Source of the DNA: Candidatus Woesearchaeota archaeon UBA153 | Lineage (GTDB): Archaea; Nanobdellota; Nanobdellia; Woesearchaeales; UBA525 | NCBI GenBank assembly: GCA_002503705.1 | Contig: DASH01000006.1 | Location: 1-12,325 of the forward strand | Length of the DNA: 12,325 nt | Direction of reading: 5' to 3' | Shown: piece after piece, positions 5,564 through 11,041 of the stretch | Layout: every line of letters starts with the position of its first letter | Numbering within the stretch: the stretch's first letter is position 1 | Notes under the pieces: generated by a model | Database searches by the model: none | What the model was told of the DNA's origin: nothing | What the model saw: the letters and a program-made list of their open reading frames with translations, nothing else | Position numbers and translations under genes: made by a program

Positions 5564-6421
5564 TCACCTTGATGCCGCGTCTCTCACCATGACTGCGACG
5601 AGACGTTCCTGGCAGTCTTCATTCTTCCCGCACTTCTCCGGGTAGAACACTCCTCGTTCCGGGTTTGCCGCGCCCAGAAGTCCGAGCTGTTGGCAATACC
5701 ACCACTCATTGACGCCGACTTTCTTCAACGGCGAGCAGACGCTCGCATCGCCCTGCACGTACGCCTCGCACGCGAGCCGGTTCGTTTCCTTAAACGCCTC
5801 GGAAGAATCATCAGCGTACGCGTCGCACGCGTCTCGCTTTCCCTCGCGCGCGTACCTGAAGAAGCACTCGCTTCCGATATGCGGACAGGCGTCGAGTCCC
5901 GGGTCGCCGTGCACGGCTTCATAACGGGCATTGCACCCGTTCTGGCCTTTCTCGCTCCTGATATCGTCGCAGAGTCCTTGTTGTTTCGAGCCAATCGCGA
6001 CGGCTTCGTAACAGCCGAGGTCGCCGAGCTGGGGAATCTTCATCTCGGGTGCGTCGCAGAGCGTCGTCGAACCGCGCATGACGGCAACTTGGATGCGGCA
6101 CTTCGCGCGCTGGTACTCCTGTTCGTACTCGCGCCCCTCCTCTTCCTGAACGACGATGTTGTCGCACAGCTTTTCGTCCTTGTTCAGCGCCGCGCCGCAG
6201 GTCTGTAAGGCCCACTGGTCGGTGAAGCCGAGGCAGAGCGGGAGGAGTTCGGCCGCGCGGCCGTCTCCTCCAACCGCTCGCGGACCGTCTCGCGTCGGCT
6301 CATAACCAGTATCGGGCGCGCCAATGTTCTCGGTCGCGCCGCTCCCATCCTGGGCGCCACACGCGGTGAGCGTCAGTGCAATCATCACAGAAAGGGCCAG
6401 GGTGCTGAAGAGTCGTGCCAT
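5564..6421 (-). CDS. Cys-rich secreted lipoprotein with disulfide-type repeats
   Basis: The 285-aa product begins MARLFSTLALSVMIALTLTAC: a type II signal peptide with lipobox L18-T19-A20-C21, followed by a Gly/Ser/Asp-rich linker. The mature part holds 16 further Cys residues in recurring patterns (KLCDN, TLCDA, GLCDD, DACPH, DACDA, each followed 8-20 residues later by another Cys). These look like divergent repeats of about 25-35 residues and could form eight disulfides outside the cell. No enzyme motif is seen, so a binding or envelope role is a guess. The ATG at 6421 is chosen because the TATA box on this strand lies about 26 nt upstream, giving a leaderless mRNA, and because a longer in-frame reading (to 6481) would put charged residues before the signal peptide and overlap the mscL end. 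It lies downstream of mscL on the same strand but has its own promoter. Confidence 0.75.
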   Translation of the reverse strand: MARLFSTLALSVMIALTLTACGAQDGSGATENIGAPDTGYEPTRDGPRAVGGDGRAAELLPLCLGFTDQWALQTCGAALNKDEKLCDNIVVQEEEGREYEQEYQRAKCRIQVAVMRGSTTLCDAPEMKIPQLGDLGCYEAVAIGSKQQGLCDDIRSEKGQNGCNARYEAVHGDPGLDACPHIGSECFFRYAREGKRDACDAYADDSSEAFKETNRLACEAYVQGDASVCSPLKKVGVNEWWYCQQLGLLGAANPERGVFYPEKCGKNEDCQERLVAVMVRDAASR

Positions 6422-6442
6422 GCATCGAGTGATTGAAGAAGA

Positions 6443-6452
6443 GTATAAAAAT
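6443..6452 (-). promoter_or_regulatory. TATA box of the Cys-rich lipoprotein gene
   Basis: On the minus strand this reads ATTTTTATAC, centred about 26 nt before the ATG at 6421, so the transcript should be leaderless. It lies just after the mscL stop codon. Confidence 0.6.
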
Positions 6453-6482
6453 GTTTTTCGTTTTTCGCGCAGCTTCTCCATT

Positions 6483-6788
6483 TCACTTCTTCGTCACTTT
6501 CTCTTCCTTGAAGAAGTGCTTCGCGACCATGAAGATGATGAAGGCGATGATGATGAAGTTGATGAGCGCGCCGACGAACGCGCCCCAGCTGATCACGATG
6601 GGGCCCATCGTGAACGTCGCCGTCTGCCACTCGCCGCCCGGGATGAACGGCGTGATGATCGGCATGATGACGTTGTTGACGAGGCTCTGGATGAGCGCGG
6701 TGACCGCGACGCCCATGATGAACGCGATGGCGAGCGGTATGACCTTGTACTCGTTCAAGAACTCTTTGAACTCTTTCATGACACCCAT
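6483..6788 (-). CDS. mscL: Large-conductance mechanosensitive channel MscL
   Basis: This 101-aa protein fits MscL. An N-terminal amphipathic helix (VMKEFKEFLNEYKV) leads into TM1 (about 17-43: IPLAIAFIMGVAVTALIQSLVNN) with the family's IMP motif following. A short extracellular loop containing PGGEWQTATF comes next, then TM2 (about 63-90) and a Lys-rich C-terminal tail. It lacks the longer C-terminal helical bundle of E. coli MscL (136 aa). The channel opens under membrane tension to release solutes during hypo-osmotic shock. The start at 6788 is supported by a GGGGGTG Shine-Dalgarno sequence about 6-8 nt upstream; an internal ATG three codons later is less likely. It has its own TATA box just beyond the deoxyhypusine synthase stop. 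Confidence 0.9.
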   Translation of the reverse strand: MGVMKEFKEFLNEYKVIPLAIAFIMGVAVTALIQSLVNNVIMPIITPFIPGGEWQTATFTMGPIVISWGAFVGALINFIIIAFIIFMVAKHFFKEEKVTKK

Positions 6789-6796
6789 GCGGTAAC

Positions 6797-6811
6797 ACCC
6801 CCTGTGTTGCG
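6797..6811 (-). other. Leader hairpin of mscL
   Basis: On the minus strand AACAC and GTGTT can pair around the G-rich Shine-Dalgarno region shortly before the start codon. This might mask ribosome binding, but the stem is only about 5 bp. Confidence 0.25.
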
Positions 6812-6829
6812 GGAAATAGGTGGAAGGAG

Positions 6830-6839
6830 TTTTATAAAA
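6830..6839 (-). promoter_or_regulatory. TATA box of mscL
   Basis: TTTTATAAAA on the minus strand predicts a start site near 6808 and a leader of about 20 nt with a Shine-Dalgarno sequence. It begins 13 nt after the stop codon of the upstream gene. Confidence 0.6.
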
Positions 6840-6851
6840 GTTCCCCTCGGT

Positions 6852-7982
6852 TCACGGCTTCGCGAACGTGCCGAGCAGCAGCAGGGGGAACGCGATCGTC
6901 GCGTCGCAGTGCACCTTTACTGCGGGGGTTCTCGCTTTCACCTTGCCCCACGTGATCGCCTCCTCGATGCGCGCGCCAGAGTCTGAGCCGTCGTACTCCT
7001 GGCTCGTGTTGATATAGACGGTATAGTCCAACCCTTCGCGGAAGATGTTCGCGTTCAGGATGTAATGCTTCACCATCCCCGCGCCGAGGATGAGCGCGCC
7101 GCTCTTCTCCGCGTGCAGCGCCGCCTTGACGGCGAGGTCCATGTCGCTCGCCACGTCGATGACGAAGTCCGGATGCCGTTGTCGGAAGAAGTGGACGAGG
7201 TCGCCGATCGAGCCGTCCATCAGCGCGGGGCAGACGACGGGGATGTTGTTCTTCGCCGCCCAGAAGAGGAACGACGACGGGTCGTTCAGCGCGAGCCCGA
7301 GCTCTTTGGTGAAGACGGCGGTGTTCACGACCTTGCCTTTCAGCGTATAATTTTCGTACAACTTCTCGAGGAACGTTCGCAGGAACGTGTCGAAGTACGC
7401 GAAGCGGTCGTTCGGCACGAAAATATTCCCTGTTCGGTTGATGCCGTGCTCGAACAGCTGCTCGCCCGGCACGTCGAACTCGCCGACGACGAACGGCTTG
7501 AGGCACTTGATCGCGTCCTCCTCGACGCCGCCCGCCGCGGTCACGATGAAATCGACGTGTTTGCGCTTCGCGAGATACGTTATCGGCTCGCGCAATCCGC
7601 TCGAGATCATGTTGCTCGTGAAGCCGAAGAAGAGGAACGCTTTCTCGCGCCGCATGATGTTGACGACGTCAATCGCCTTCGCGAGGTTCGCCGCCTGGAA
7701 GCCCGTCGTCGCGAGGCTCTCGAGGAACTTCGTCAGGTTGAATGCTTGTTCGTGGTCGTACCCCTTGATCGCGGGCAGGTGGTCGAGGTGCGCGACGTTG
7801 CGCAGCCACGAGTACTGCGCGTGGCGCGGGACGGCTCGCCTGTCGTTCGCGTTCCCGTCTGTCGTCGTTCTTCTCTTCGTGTCGTCCGTCGTCGTGAATT
7901 TCTTCTCGCTCGTCGTCGTGTTCAGTTTCTCGTTCTTATTCTTTTTCATCGTCGTGCTCGTCGTTCTCCTCGTTTTCGTCAT
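6852..7982 (-). CDS. dys: Deoxyhypusine synthase
   Basis: The catalytic domain is unmistakable. The block GAGMVKHYILNAN holds the lysine (K305 counting from the ATG at 7982) that forms the enzyme-substrate imine, and it is followed by YTVYINTSQEYDGSDSGA and the segment EEAITWGK. N-terminal family motifs (FGFTSNMISSGLRE, TAAGGVEEDA) are also present. The enzyme transfers the aminobutyl group of spermidine to a lysine of translation factor aIF5A in an NAD-dependent reaction. Archaeal homologues usually have about 310-330 aa; here 376 aa result because about 65 residues of Thr/Lys/Arg-rich low-complexity sequence precede the domain. The ATG at 7982 follows GGTGATC by 3 nt; a GTG at 7991 lies inside that motif, and an ATG at 7946 has no good ribosome site. 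The promoter lies in tandem 21-bp repeats. Confidence 0.93.
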   Translation of the reverse strand: MTKTRRTTSTTMKKNKNEKLNTTTSEKKFTTTDDTKRRTTTDGNANDRRAVPRHAQYSWLRNVAHLDHLPAIKGYDHEQAFNLTKFLESLATTGFQAANLAKAIDVVNIMRREKAFLFFGFTSNMISSGLREPITYLAKRKHVDFIVTAAGGVEEDAIKCLKPFVVGEFDVPGEQLFEHGINRTGNIFVPNDRFAYFDTFLRTFLEKLYENYTLKGKVVNTAVFTKELGLALNDPSSFLFWAAKNNIPVVCPALMDGSIGDLVHFFRQRHPDFVIDVASDMDLAVKAALHAEKSGALILGAGMVKHYILNANIFREGLDYTVYINTSQEYDGSDSGARIEEAITWGKVKARTPAVKVHCDATIAFPLLLLGTFAKP

Positions 7983-7985
7983 GAA

Positions 7986-7992
7986 GATCACC
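7986..7992 (-). promoter_or_regulatory. Shine-Dalgarno GGTGATC of deoxyhypusine synthase
   Basis: GGTGATC on the minus strand ends 3 nt before the ATG at 7982. The GTG inside this motif is an alternative in-frame start that would add three residues. Confidence 0.6.
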
Positions 7993-8008
7993 TGTGTGCT
8001 TGAACGGA

Positions 8009-8092
8009 ATATTTTTTCATGAATGAAGTATATTTTTTATAACTCGAATAATATTTTTTATAATTCGAATATTTTATTATAACTACAACTGA
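8009..8092. repeat. Tandem 21-bp repeats carrying the deoxyhypusine synthase promoter
   Basis: Two head-to-tail 21-bp units (8030-8050 and 8051-8071) differ at a single base. Each begins ATATTTTTTATAA and ends TCGAATA. The unit before (8009-8029) keeps ATATTTTTT and some later bases; the one after (8072-8092) is degenerate. Read on the minus strand, both core units contain TTATAAAAAATAT, so the TATA box of the deoxyhypusine synthase gene is duplicated exactly two helical turns apart. The inner box (8030-8042) predicts a start near 8011 and a leader of about 29 nt. The outer box (8051-8063) would start about 21 nt earlier. Confidence 0.65.
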
Positions 8093-8200
8093 CGCTGAGA
8101 ACACGAGGGCTTAACTGCCGCTCTTGCGGACCGAGTCGTGGTTCGCCATAGCTCTCGGGGTGCTTAAAAGTTTTAAAAAGATGCCGGTTTGGCCGTTGTA

Positions 8201-8269
8201 TTTCCGGAATATGTCGGAAGATTTCCGATGTTGAAAGATTCTTGCCTTTCATTGAAGGGTTTCCGAGAA
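8201..8269. promoter_or_regulatory. Cluster of TTTCCG half-sites with 15-bp palindrome (site 3)
   Basis: TCGGAA-GAT-TTCCGA (8214-8228) is a perfect 6-3-6 palindrome. It is flanked by TTTCCGGAATAT (8201-8212), which includes the palindrome TTCCGGAA, and by TTTCCGAGAA (8260-8269). The first two direct TTTCCG elements start at 8201 and 8222, 21 bp apart. The cluster lies upstream of the Lrp-like gene's TATA box, as expected for autoregulation by an Lrp-type protein that binds several helically phased sites. Confidence 0.5.
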
Positions 8270-8285
8270 TTTGAGGCATAGCTTC

Positions 8286-8294
8286 TTTAAAAAG
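8286..8294 (+). promoter_or_regulatory. TATA box of the Lrp-like gene
   Basis: TTTAAAAAG is centred about 23-24 nt before the ATG at 8313, indicating a leaderless or nearly leaderless mRNA and arguing against an in-frame TTG start at 8271. Confidence 0.55.
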
Positions 8295-8312
8295 AACCAC
8301 TTCAACCACGGC

Positions 8313-8756
8313 ATGTTGACGGACAAGCACTTGGTCGTCCTCGCTAAACTCCGCTGCGACGCGCGGAAAAGCCTCGCCAGCATCGGGCGCGAGACCGGCA
8401 TCCCGACGAGCACCCTCTTCGACTACTATCAAGAGCTGAAAGAGGAGGTGATCCTCCGCCACGTGGCGGTGCCGGACTTCGCGAAGCTCGGCTATCCGTT
8501 GCGGAAACGGTTCTTCATCAGGGGCGACGACCGAAACGCGCTCTCCTCGTTCTTGCTCGAGCACCGGAACGTGAACGTGGTCTCGCGCATCGACCACGCG
8601 CACGCCTTCTGCGAAGCCTTCTTCAAGACCCAGGCCGAGGTGGAAACGTTCAAGGAGGAGCTGAAACGCCTCAAGCCGAAAGAGGTGAAGGAGTACGACG
8701 TCCTGGAAGAGCTCAAGCACGAGGCGTTCACCCCGCTCGCCAAGCTCAAACACTAG
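8313..8756 (+). CDS. Lrp/AsnC-like transcriptional regulator
   Basis: The 147-aa protein has an N-terminal winged-HTH-like domain (residues 3-45). The segment LAKLRCDARKSLASIGRETG leads to a recognition helix starting IPTSTLFDYYQEL. A linker and an alpha/beta C-terminal part of about 95 residues resembling the RAM/AsnC effector domain (LRHVAVPDFAKLGYPLRKRFFI, then VNVVSRIDHAHAFCEAFFK) follow. Size and order fit Lrp/AsnC regulators, which form dimers to octamers and respond to amino acids or other small ligands; the ligand here is unknown. Arg18 and the helix positions are typical, but the recognition helix (FDYY) is atypical. The TATA box places the start at 8313. The SOD gene follows 91 nt downstream with its own promoter, so control of the antioxidant genes is possible but unproven. 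Its upstream region carries clustered palindromic sites suggesting autoregulation. Confidence 0.75.
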   Translation: MLTDKHLVVLAKLRCDARKSLASIGRETGIPTSTLFDYYQELKEEVILRHVAVPDFAKLGYPLRKRFFIRGDDRNALSSFLLEHRNVNVVSRIDHAHAFCEAFFKTQAEVETFKEELKRLKPKEVKEYDVLEELKHEAFTPLAKLKH

Positions 8757-8765
8757 TCGAACCCT

Positions 8766-8786
8766 GCTCAAACCCGAGTTTTGAGC
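8766..8786. promoter_or_regulatory. Dyad between the Lrp-like gene and SOD
   Basis: GCTCAAA (8766-8772) and TTTGAGC (8780-8786) form a perfect 7-bp inverted repeat with a 7-nt spacer. It ends about 14 nt before the SOD TATA box. It could be an operator for SOD or a terminator hairpin for the regulator gene. Confidence 0.4.
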
Positions 8787-8799
8787 GTCAAAACAAACA

Positions 8800-8808
8800 C
8801 TTTTTATC
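8800..8808 (+). promoter_or_regulatory. TATA box of the SOD-peroxiredoxin operon
   Basis: CTTTTTATC lies at the distance expected for a start near 8830 and a leader of about 18 nt containing GGTGATC (8837-8843). Confidence 0.5.
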
Positions 8809-8847
8809 CTTCCGCGCTCTTTCTCCACACGACGAAGGTGATCGACG

Positions 8848-9462
8848 ATGAAGCACGAACTTGTGAAACTGCCCTATGCCTATGACGCGCTCGAGCCGTA
8901 CCTCGACGCGAAGACGATGGAGCTCCACCACGGCAAGCACCACCAAGCGTACGTCGACAACTTGAACAAGGCGCTCGAGCACACTCCTGCGCTCCAAGGC
9001 CTCAGCGTCGAGCAGCTCTTGAAGGAGTTGGACAAGGTCCCTGAGAACCTCCGTGCCGCCGTCAAGAACCACGGCGGCGGCGTCTGCAACCACGACCTCT
9101 TCTGGACGCTCCTCAAGAAAGACGCGGGCGCGCCGACGGGAGCGCTCGCGGCCGCCATCGAGCAGAAATACGGCTCGTTCGACGCGTTCAAGGAGGAGTT
9201 CACCAAAGCGAGCATGGGGCGGTTCGGCTCCGGATGGTCATGGTTAGTGCTCAACAAAGGCGAACTCGAAATCTATTCAACGGGAAACCAGGACTCGCCC
9301 ATCAGCGAAGGCAAGTTTCCGTTGCTGACGCTCGACGTGTGGGAGCACGCGTACTACCTGAAATACCAGAACAAGCGCGCTGAGTACGTCGCGAACTTCT
9401 TCAACATCATCGACTGGCGCGAAGTCGAGAAGAAGTACGACGCGGCGGTCAAGACGCGGTGA
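8848..9462 (+). CDS. sod: Manganese-type superoxide dismutase
   Basis: The 204-aa protein is a standard Fe/Mn SOD converting superoxide to O2 and H2O2. Metal ligands are H27, H82, D163 and H167 (DVWEHAYY), and the gateway Tyr is Y35. Q148 in GNQDSP together with Gly at the position that is Gln in FeSOD (G77) points to the Mn type. An oddity is the stretch GGGVCNHDLFW: many Mn enzymes have His-Ala before the Asn-His, and here Val-Cys80 occupy that spot beside ligand H82. The ATG at 8848 follows GGTGATC by 4 nt. No signal peptide is seen, so it is cytoplasmic. The peroxiredoxin gene starts 5 nt after its stop, forming a two-step detoxification unit. Confidence 0.95.
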   Translation: MKHELVKLPYAYDALEPYLDAKTMELHHGKHHQAYVDNLNKALEHTPALQGLSVEQLLKELDKVPENLRAAVKNHGGGVCNHDLFWTLLKKDAGAPTGALAAAIEQKYGSFDAFKEEFTKASMGRFGSGWSWLVLNKGELEIYSTGNQDSPISEGKFPLLTLDVWEHAYYLKYQNKRAEYVANFFNIIDWREVEKKYDAAVKTR

Positions 9463-9467
9463 TTCTC

Positions 9468-9947
9468 GTGACGCTCGTCGTCGGGAGTCTCGCGCCCGAT
9501 TTCACGCTGCCGGACCAGGAGGAGAAGAGCGTCAGTCTCGCCGACCTCTTTGGCAAGTGGACAGTGCTCTACTTCTACCCGAAAGACGACACTCCCGGGT
9601 GCACGATCGAAGGCGTCGAGTTCACCGCGCGCAAGGCGGAGTTCGACAAGCTTGGCGCGGTCGTCTACGGCATCTCCGGCGACTCGGCGGAGAGCCATTG
9701 TGACTTCATCGCGAAACACGGACTCGGCATCACGCTCCTGACGGATAAAGACAAGGCGATGATGACCGCGTACGAAGGATTCAGGCCGAGACTCCTGTAC
9801 GGGAAGTCCGCGCTCGGCATCGTCCGCTCGACCGTCCTCATCGACCCCCGCGGCATCGTCGCGTACCGCTGGCCGAGCGTCAAGCCGGAAGGTCACGCGG
9901 AAGAGGTACTTGAACAGCTCATGGCGCTCGCCACGCCGTCGCGTTAG
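9468..9947 (+). CDS. bcp: Bcp-type peroxiredoxin
   Basis: This 159-aa thioredoxin-fold protein has the Bcp/PrxQ motif PKDDTPGCT with peroxidatic Cys45, preceded by VGSLAPDFTLPD and followed by catalytic Arg in IVRSTVLID. It reduces H2O2 and organic peroxides using a thiol donor. The Cys five residues after the peroxidatic one in E. coli Bcp is absent (Val50 here). Cys78 on the following helix (ESHCDF) could be the resolving Cys, though it is about three residues from the position used in alpha3-type PrxQ, so a 1-Cys mechanism is also possible. I chose GTG 9468 because GGTGAT, which spans the SOD stop codon, lies 4 nt upstream and the N-terminus then matches the family. A GTG at 9459 overlapping the SOD stop is the alternative. 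Downstream of SOD in one operon. Confidence 0.93.
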   Translation: MTLVVGSLAPDFTLPDQEEKSVSLADLFGKWTVLYFYPKDDTPGCTIEGVEFTARKAEFDKLGAVVYGISGDSAESHCDFIAKHGLGITLLTDKDKAMMTAYEGFRPRLLYGKSALGIVRSTVLIDPRGIVAYRWPSVKPEGHAEEVLEQLMALATPSR

Positions 9948-9968
9948 AATTCTCTCCAAAACCGATGC

Positions 9969-9977
9969 CTTTAAAAG
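9969..9977 (+). promoter_or_regulatory. TATA box of the OB-fold gene
   Basis: CTTTAAAAG predicts a start near 9999 and a leader of about 28 nt that carries AGGTGA (10012-10017), 9 nt before the ATG at 10027. Confidence 0.6.
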
Positions 9978-10026
9978 AGTCCTCGCAGCCCTTGTACGTT
10001 AACAAAGAGATAGGTGAATCTGCAAG

Positions 10027-10314
10027 ATGGCGACTATCAAGGATGCGAAGGCGAACAGCAACATCACGCTCGACGCGGTCACGGTGGCTGAGAAGAGCGC
10101 CGTGCGCGAGTTCTCGCGCGGCGGCACGCTCGGCAGGGTCTGCACGGCGAAGATTACGGATGAGAGCGGCTCGATGGACTTGACGTTGTGGGGTGACGAG
10201 ATCGACACGATCAACGTGGGCGACAAGCTCTCCCTCGCGGACGGCTGGTGCAAGGAGTGGAACGGCAACTTGCAGGCGAGCACGGGCAAGACGGGCAAGC
10301 TCACCAAGCTGTAA
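10027..10314 (+). CDS. OB-fold single-stranded nucleic-acid-binding protein, hSSB1-like
   Basis: The 95-aa protein is almost entirely one OB fold. The pattern GRVCTAKITDESGSMDLTLWGDEI, then INVGDKLSLADGWCKEWNGNLQ and a closing TGKTGKLTKL strand, matches the short archaeal SSB / human SOSS-B (hSSB1) type: D-x-S-G-S, L-W, G-D-x-L and a W-x-G-x-L-Q segment. It has no acidic C-terminal tail like bacterial SSB. Such proteins bind ssDNA or RNA in repair and replication. Aromatic W56, W74 and W79 are candidates for base stacking. It has its own TATA box and Shine-Dalgarno sequence, and T-rich sequence follows it. Whether it is the main SSB or an RNA-binding paralogue cannot be judged here. Confidence 0.85.
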   Translation: MATIKDAKANSNITLDAVTVAEKSAVREFSRGGTLGRVCTAKITDESGSMDLTLWGDEIDTINVGDKLSLADGWCKEWNGNLQASTGKTGKLTKL

Positions 10315-10382
10315 AAATTCTTTTCGAGAAATCTCTTTCTAACTCTTCTCTTTTCAACTCTTTCTTCTTTCAATTCATTCCT
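10315..10382 (+). terminator. Pyrimidine-rich termination region
   Basis: After the OB-fold stop, a 65-nt stretch on the plus strand is nearly all pyrimidine with repeated T runs (TTCTTTTCG, TCTTTCT, CTCTTTTC, CTTTCTTCTTTC). This is typical of archaeal intrinsic termination. Confidence 0.55.
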
Positions 10383-10438
10383 CTCGTGCGTTGACGGTCC
10401 TGCTCGCTCTTCGCTGAGAACGTGGTGTGTGGTCCCCC

Positions 10439-10494
10439 CCGTGAGTCACGGCGACGGAACGTCGCCGGGAAGTTGGAAACGTTCCGTTCCCAAC
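10439..10494. other. Cluster of three hairpins with an alternative pairing
   Basis: Three inverted repeats follow one another: CCGTGA-G-TCACGG (10439-10451), GGCGACG-GAA-CGTCGCC (10450-10466), and GTTGGAAACG-TTC-CGTTCCCAAC (10472-10494, one mismatch in ten). In addition ACGGAACGT (10454-10462) is the perfect complement of ACGTTCCGT (10479-10487), so hairpins 2 and 3 can be replaced by one longer-range 9-bp helix. The interval from 10383 to 10592 has no credible gene. It may be a structured RNA, a two-way terminator for the convergent genes, or a mobile-element remnant. Confidence 0.45.
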
Positions 10495-10536
10495 TGGACG
10501 TCCCCCACCGCAAACCGCTTCTTTCTACCACGGCAG

Positions 10537-10554
10537 CGCTCGCCCTTAAGGACG
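10537..10554. repeat. 18-bp inverted repeat, left copy
   Basis: CGCTCGCCCTTAAGGACG is the exact reverse complement of 11042-11059. The two copies enclose the 129-aa gene and its promoter. Each contains a near-palindromic CCTTAAGG-like core. They could be ends of a small mobile element or two binding sites. Confidence 0.6.
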
Positions 10555-10574
10555 TCAACGCACGTCTCGAGAAC

Positions 10575-10587
10575 TCTCGTGACGAGA
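10575..10587 (-). terminator. Short hairpin after the minus-strand gene
   Basis: TCTCG-TGA-CGAGA is a perfect 5-bp stem with a 3-nt loop, 5 nt beyond the stop codon of the 129-aa gene. No T run follows on that strand, so its termination role is uncertain. Confidence 0.3.
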
Positions 10588-10592
10588 AACTC

Positions 10593-10982
10593 CTACTCGG
10601 GGAAGTTCTCTTCGATGAACCTGACCATCGTCTCGTTCCCCGTCTTGTGGAACAACCGTTTCGCGCGCGCAGAATCCCCCTCGTGCAGGCTGCGCGTCGC
10701 CACGTCCTCGACGAACGCGCGGTCGTTGTGCGACGCCAAGTGCTGCGCGTACGCCGCCGCGACCGACGGGAGGCCATGCTGGAGGAAATAGCTGGACATC
10801 TCGCGGACTTTCGGGCTGCCCGCGATCGAGAACGCTGTCGCCGCTTGCTCGTGCTCGCCGCGTTTCACCAACGCCTCGCCGACCTCGTCGAGGATTTTCG
10901 CGCGCAGCTCCGGTTTCATCGTCGAGAAGTCGACGTTCGACACTCCTTTCGCGAGAATCATTTCCGAAAGAGGACTGACCAC
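10593..10982 (-). CDS. Small helical-repeat (TPR-like) protein, 129 aa
   Basis: The sequence is all-helical with TPR-like spacing: EVGEALVKRGEHEQAATAFSIAG (about 33-55), MSSYFLQHGLPSVAAAYAQHL (about 62-82), and VATRSLHEGDSARAKRLFHKTGN (about 93-115). Each pair has a small residue, then a conserved Ala before an aromatic or Phe. No signal peptide, membrane segment or catalytic motif is seen, so a protein-binding scaffold role is inferred. The GTG start at 10982 is supported by GGTGAT 5 nt upstream; an ATG eight codons further in is less well supported. A TATA-like CATTAAAGC at 11016-11024 (minus strand) predicts a very short leader. It stands alone, divergent from the exonuclease gene, and is bracketed by an 18-bp inverted repeat. 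No specific family is recognised. Confidence 0.7.
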   Translation of the reverse strand: MVSPLSEMILAKGVSNVDFSTMKPELRAKILDEVGEALVKRGEHEQAATAFSIAGSPKVREMSSYFLQHGLPSVAAAYAQHLASHNDRAFVEDVATRSLHEGDSARAKRLFHKTGNETMVRFIEENFPE

Positions 10983-11015
10983 GCCACATCACCCGCTCGT
11001 TCGAGGGGAATGCTT

Positions 11016-11024
11016 GCTTTAATG
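11016..11024 (-). promoter_or_regulatory. TATA-like box of the 129-aa gene
   Basis: CATTAAAGC on the minus strand lies where a start near 10994 would be expected, just before the GGTGAT ribosome site. The right copy of the 18-bp inverted repeat is 17 bp further upstream, where an activator could bind. Confidence 0.45.
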
Positions 11025-11041
11025 TTTTTCGAAACCGCCAC

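Noticed and set aside
7065..8022. Plus-strand frames opposite deoxyhypusine synthase
   Set aside because: They are antisense to an unmistakable conserved gene and show no family motifs.
8030..8071. CRISPR array
   Set aside because: The 21-bp units abut directly with no spacers, and only two are well conserved. They are tandem promoter repeats.
8111..8149. Minus-strand 12-codon ORF (MANHDSVRKSGS) about 25 nt after a TATA-like CTTTTTAAAA
   Set aside because: It is too short to support and has no ribosome site or homologue I can name. The TATA-like sequence is near-symmetrical and could be chance in this AT-rich region.
8110..8160. tRNA-like GGTTCGCC segment
   Set aside because: No matching acceptor, D or anticodon stems could be laid out around it.
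10969..10984. TTTCCG word at 10961-10966 as another copy of the 15-bp operator
   Set aside because: Only one half-site is present and it lies inside the coding sequence of the 129-aa gene.
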